Shown here in pieces: positions 61,061 to 64,000 of a stretch of DNA of 64,000 nucleotides. The DNA is from Hypomesus transpacificus (lineage: Eukaryota > Chordata > Actinopteri > Osmeriformes > Osmeridae). The stretch's first letter is position 1. Each line of letters begins with the position of its first letter. The notes beneath the pieces were generated by a model. It was not told the origin of the DNA. It saw nothing but the letters and a program-made list of their open reading frames with translations, and ran no database searches. The translations under genes were made by a program, and so were the position numbers. Where the stretch lies: NCBI RefSeq assembly GCF_021917145.1, contig NC_061068.1, positions 9,365,724 to 9,429,723 of the forward strand, given 5' to 3'.

Positions 61061-63905
61061 GTGTGAGGAGAGAACAGAAAAGAACATTTGTAAGACAACC
61101 AGTAAAATCTTTATTTTATTCACTCACACGCACATATGATCACTTCCTGAGAACACACTTCTTTAGAAGAGTCACAAACATTGATCTGCCCACTTAACAC
61201 TTACCCCATGTATCAAACTGTCATTGGCTTGATCGGCGATATCTGACACTATCACTATAGCAGCTGAGGGAGGTAAAAAGGAAAGAACCAGCAAAGAGTG
61301 AGGCACACATAAACATTTACTCAACCCCCTACAGCTGCCCCCCCCCCGCCCCCCAGTACCCTACAGTCTGTACCCTCATGGTGTCAGAGGGCAGAAGGCT
61401 GGAAATGCCTACTGATCTGGCCTGGAAACGGCTCCCATGATCACTCTTATATAGTCCTCTTGTCAATTACAGACCCACAGCTTGCTGAGTACAGAACTGA
61501 AATGGCTCGTCTGATCTACCCACACAAACATCTTGGAGGAACACAACATCCCTCATGACTAGCCCAACATGCCAAATGTGCATGTGTCACTGTACCTTGT
61601 GTGTCTTCATATTCTTTGGAGTCCGGGGACAGGTTGTTCAGATAATCTGAAGATAAATGCCAAGTTTAGAGACTAGACACCAAAACAATGTGAAAGACAT
61701 CTCAACATTGGGATGAGATCCCGCCCAATAGCATTCTCCAATGTGGATGTGTGTCTTGTCTGATGGTGAATGAAAGGGAACATTTTTAGATCCGTATGTG
61801 GCTTGTGTGGGCATTAGGCAACACACACACTCACCTGTGAGGAGCATGCGGTACTGGGCTACCCGAACTATGACTTGCAGCAGTTGATGTTTGAGAGAGA
61901 CATTCACACCAACTGGACTCTGCTGAGGACAGAGACAACACTTCTAATAACTGAACATACTATATATACATGGTAATACATAAAATTACAGTAAAAATGT
62001 TGCATTCAACCCCCCAAATTCTTTGTAACACTAAACTGACTGATATTTTCACATTTACTGCCTGTAATGTTGTGCACCTACAGTATGAAGTCAATTGTAA
62101 CTTGGAATAAGTGCATTTTGTTAGTGTGGTGAGAGAAGTTCAGTCTGACCTCAAATTGGTGGACGATGTTAGCAAAGGCTGGTGAGCCATGACAGCTCTC
62201 CTCTAGTAAGCTCATGCTGCGGTCATAGTGACCAATATAGGTTGTGAAGACAACAAACTCCGACTTCCTGGACAGGATAACGTCTGCAATCCTCTGGCTC
62301 TCTTCCCTGGGTGGAAGAAAATAATTTAAAGGAAATGGGAAACTGTTATGATCTCACAGGTTTATGTTGATACAGATTTAGGCATAAGCTCCAATCTAAA
62401 AGACAAACTTTTAATGTTCAGTACAGTATTTGATTATAGAAATGTGTGGACTCAAACGGTCCCTGCAAGGTGAACCCCAGGAGAGCCATAGGCCTCAGTC
62501 AGGCAGTCATGGTCGTCAATGTTGACCAATGATGGTACATGTAGACAATTCTAAATTCTCTCGAATTGACAGGACATTTTATAGAACGTGTTAGTGTAGG
62601 CTGGTGGGACTCTCACCACTGACGGATGCGGTTCTCCAGCTCAGTAAGCAGTCTGCGGTGGAAGGTGTAAACATCCGGCAGCTCATTGAGAATCTCCCTC
62701 AGCATCTCATCCTCCAACACAGGCTCCCCCTCCTCTCCCACAGCCGCCCCCACTGCCTCTCTGAAGTCCTGATACAGCAAGGGGAGACAGAGACGGATGG
62801 TCATGTTTAGATCATGTGTGTTAATATTCAAGACACACTACCACTGGTGCCGAACCATTTAATCTCTGTTGTTCAGTACATACACAAATGTAATATCAGG
62901 GTCAGATGGCTGAGCGGTAAGGGAATCGGGCCATTAATCAGAAGGTTGCCGGTTCAATTCCCGGACATGCACAAATGACGTTGTGTTCTTGGGCAAGGCA
63001 CTTCTCCCTACTTGCCTCGGGGGAATGTCCCTGTACTTACTGTAAGTCGCTCTGGATAAAAGTGTCTGCTAAATGACTAAATGTAAAAACTCACTGCACA
63101 AACTCACAGTAGTTGATGTTTAATCTAATTATTTACTCCCTACAATGTTTATTTTTAGGTTGACCGTAGGCTTAAATGACAGCATAAAGTTGTCAGTTAG
63201 CTAAACTAGTGTACAGAACAGACCACAGAACATTAGATTATCTTTGACTCTGTAGGATTGCTCCATAAAGCCAGACTGCTCATAGAACAGTGTCTGTAAA
63301 CGCAGGTATGGTAATCCCATACTGTGACACGTTTCACATCATCCTATGTACATTGTACTGTACTGTCTGTCTGATCTATCTGTTGAAGTCAACTCAGTGG
63401 TACAAAATAATCATATTCTGGTTCTTTCATGGTACTGTAGCAATAATCTCTCTAGTCTCTAGGGAGGTCTGACCCACTTTTAGATGGATTTTTCAAAACA
63501 GAGGGTGAGAGACAGTGTACTGTGATGTAATGCAGAGAAGGGAACCCAGATGCACTTTGACCCCAGAGCAGCAGTGAAGGGGAGAGGGGACCATCCCCCA
63601 AACCCCGTGTGGCTTAAGTGACAACAGAGGAGTACTTTCTGTCAGTGGATATACAGTTCACCTACCTATTATACAAAATGATGTCTTTCTGTTGGTACAG
63701 TAGGTTAATTATATATTTATTCTTCTATAATATAGTCACATAAACATACCTGCAGTCTTGGACCTGTCTTTATAACTAGCATAAAGGAAATGGACATCAA
63801 TGTAGATCTAAGCTTACAGTATCCCCTGATATGTACAGCATCTTATGTCAATCGGTGAAATCATTGATACCAACCTCTTGCAGAAGTTTAAGCGCTTTCA
63901 CGTGT
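56814..63905 (-). CDS. fgd5: FYVE, RhoGEF and PH domain protein 5 (FGD5), C-terminal part; 5' exons lie beyond the window
   Basis: FGD5 is a Cdc42 guanine exchange factor important in endothelial cells and angiogenesis. Exons (minus): 63905-63875, 62768-62617, 62306-62150, 61922-61835, 61646-61596, 61263-61205, 60959-60888, 60207-60139, 59314-59231, 59107-59028, 58646-58550, 58439-58302, 58208-58106, 58018-57882, 57707-57582, 57470-57316, 56850-56814. They join in frame to about 544 aa. Order: DH domain (from HVKALKLLQE), PH1 (VFVKEGTLMKVSRK, NDVLLYTYPQQDGKYRLKN), FYVE zinc finger (CMNC ... RRHHCHACGR, IVCRSCSRNRYPLKYLKDR, CDHCYSELKKR), linker with AVFQNIHPPSLWKNRK, and PH2 (WKRLWFLLKDKVLYTY, LPLLGFTV, KAEDKHTAQK) ending AMEEATVL. 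I favour FGD5 over FGD6 from the PH1/FYVE wording and the linker. It may be one of two teleost copies (a or b), which I cannot separate. Confidence 0.9.
57199..57300. repeat. 20-bp minisatellite in the last fgd5 intron, 5 copies
   Basis: The unit taacccatgtcatacagtgc repeats five times with one substitution (gtca to gtta in the fourth copy). It ends 16 bases before the donor of exon 57470-57316, so it is close to the splice site. Confidence 0.9.
60972..61060. repeat. (AG)n microsatellite next to an fgd5 acceptor
   Basis: AG repeats with two acagag interruptions. On the fgd5 strand this is a CT-rich polypyrimidine tract ending about a dozen bases before the acceptor of exon 60959-60888, so it may act as, or compete with, the normal polypyrimidine tract. 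Confidence 0.85.
62899..63090 (+). mobile_element. V-SINE-type tRNA-derived SINE, plus orientation, in an fgd5 intron
   Basis: The head gtcagatggctgagcggtaa (box A) and ggttcaattcc (box B) is followed by ttgggcaaggcacttctccc and the 3' domain ctgtaagtcgctctggataa ... gtctgctaaatgac. The box B is closer to consensus than in the 19.6 kb copy. A possible short target duplication, aaatgtaa, occurs at 62887 and 63079. It sits in the fgd5 intron between exons 63905-63875 and 62768-62617. Confidence 0.88.
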
Positions 63906-63936
63906 CTGCAGAGAGAGAAACAGTTTGGTTTTACTT

Positions 63937-64000
63937 AAAGGGAAAGTTCACCCCAAAATCAAAATTACCAACTTTTCTTTGCTACCAAACTACAGTACAA
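63937..64000 (+). repeat. Probable interspersed DNA-element fragment cut by the window edge
   Basis: ttaaagggaaagttcacccc followed by aaaatcaaaattacc resembles a very common fish repeat that opens with a 'gggatagttcaccc' motif followed by an A-rich stretch. It runs off the right end, so its other border is not visible. Confidence 0.35.

Noticed and set aside
62900-62975. Possible tRNA gene (box A and box B visible)
   Set aside because: The cloverleaf is not complete and the sequence continues into the conserved SINE body and tail; it is the tRNA-derived head of a V-SINE.

Overview
This is a 64 kb piece of a vertebrate nuclear genome, almost certainly from a teleost fish. The coding sequence is split into GT-AG exons, the proteins are clear orthologues of vertebrate genes, the introns are short, and (GA/CT)n and (GT)n microsatellites are dense. 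Two V-SINE-type elements of the kind common in fish are present. I cannot name the species.

Layout. (1) Positions 1-20,855 show no protein-coding exon that I can recognise. They hold microsatellites, G-rich tandem repeats, a piggyBac-type MITE (18,407-18,618), a V-SINE (19.57-19.76 kb) and a compact GATA/CCAAT motif cluster with a TATA box (2.88-3.07 kb). (2) eefsec (minus, 29,167 to 20,856) and ruvbl1 (plus, 29,979 to 34,321) lie head to head and are complete, apart from a one-base frame break in the last eefsec exon. (3) mustn1 (plus, 35,557-36,263) is a three-exon muscle/skeletal nuclear protein gene. (4) rft1 (minus, 39,948 to 37,094; 10 exons) and prkcd (minus, 48,177 to 41,487; 17 coding exons) are complete. 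A likely prkcd promoter and non-coding first exon lies near 51.2-51.4 kb. (5) 51.4-56.8 kb is intergenic and includes a Tc1/mariner-type MITE. (6) fgd5 (minus, 63,905 to 56,814) is partial: its last 17 exons (part of DH, then PH, FYVE and PH) are present and the 5' part lies beyond the right edge.

The genes form no single pathway. They cover selenocysteine incorporation (eefsec), AAA+ chromatin remodelling and R2TP assembly (ruvbl1), muscle/skeletal differentiation (mustn1), N-glycosylation (rft1), lipid-regulated kinase signalling (prkcd) and Cdc42 activation (fgd5). From memory, the human counterparts map to 3q21.3 (EEFSEC-RUVBL1), 3p21.1 (MUSTN1, RFT1, PRKCD) and 3p25.1 (FGD5), so the window brings together blocks that are separate on human chromosome 3.

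The most notable observations are: a 12-copy, 27-bp tandem array in ruvbl1 intron 3 that has amplified the exon 3 splice donor itself; the +1 frame break in eefsec exon 7; a nearly perfect 48-bp minisatellite in an eefsec intron that is open on both strands; and the GATA/CCAAT/TATA cluster. I found no new gene system. Exon boundaries were derived by hand from splice sites, reading frame and remembered human orthologues, and every complete gene other than eefsec closes in frame.
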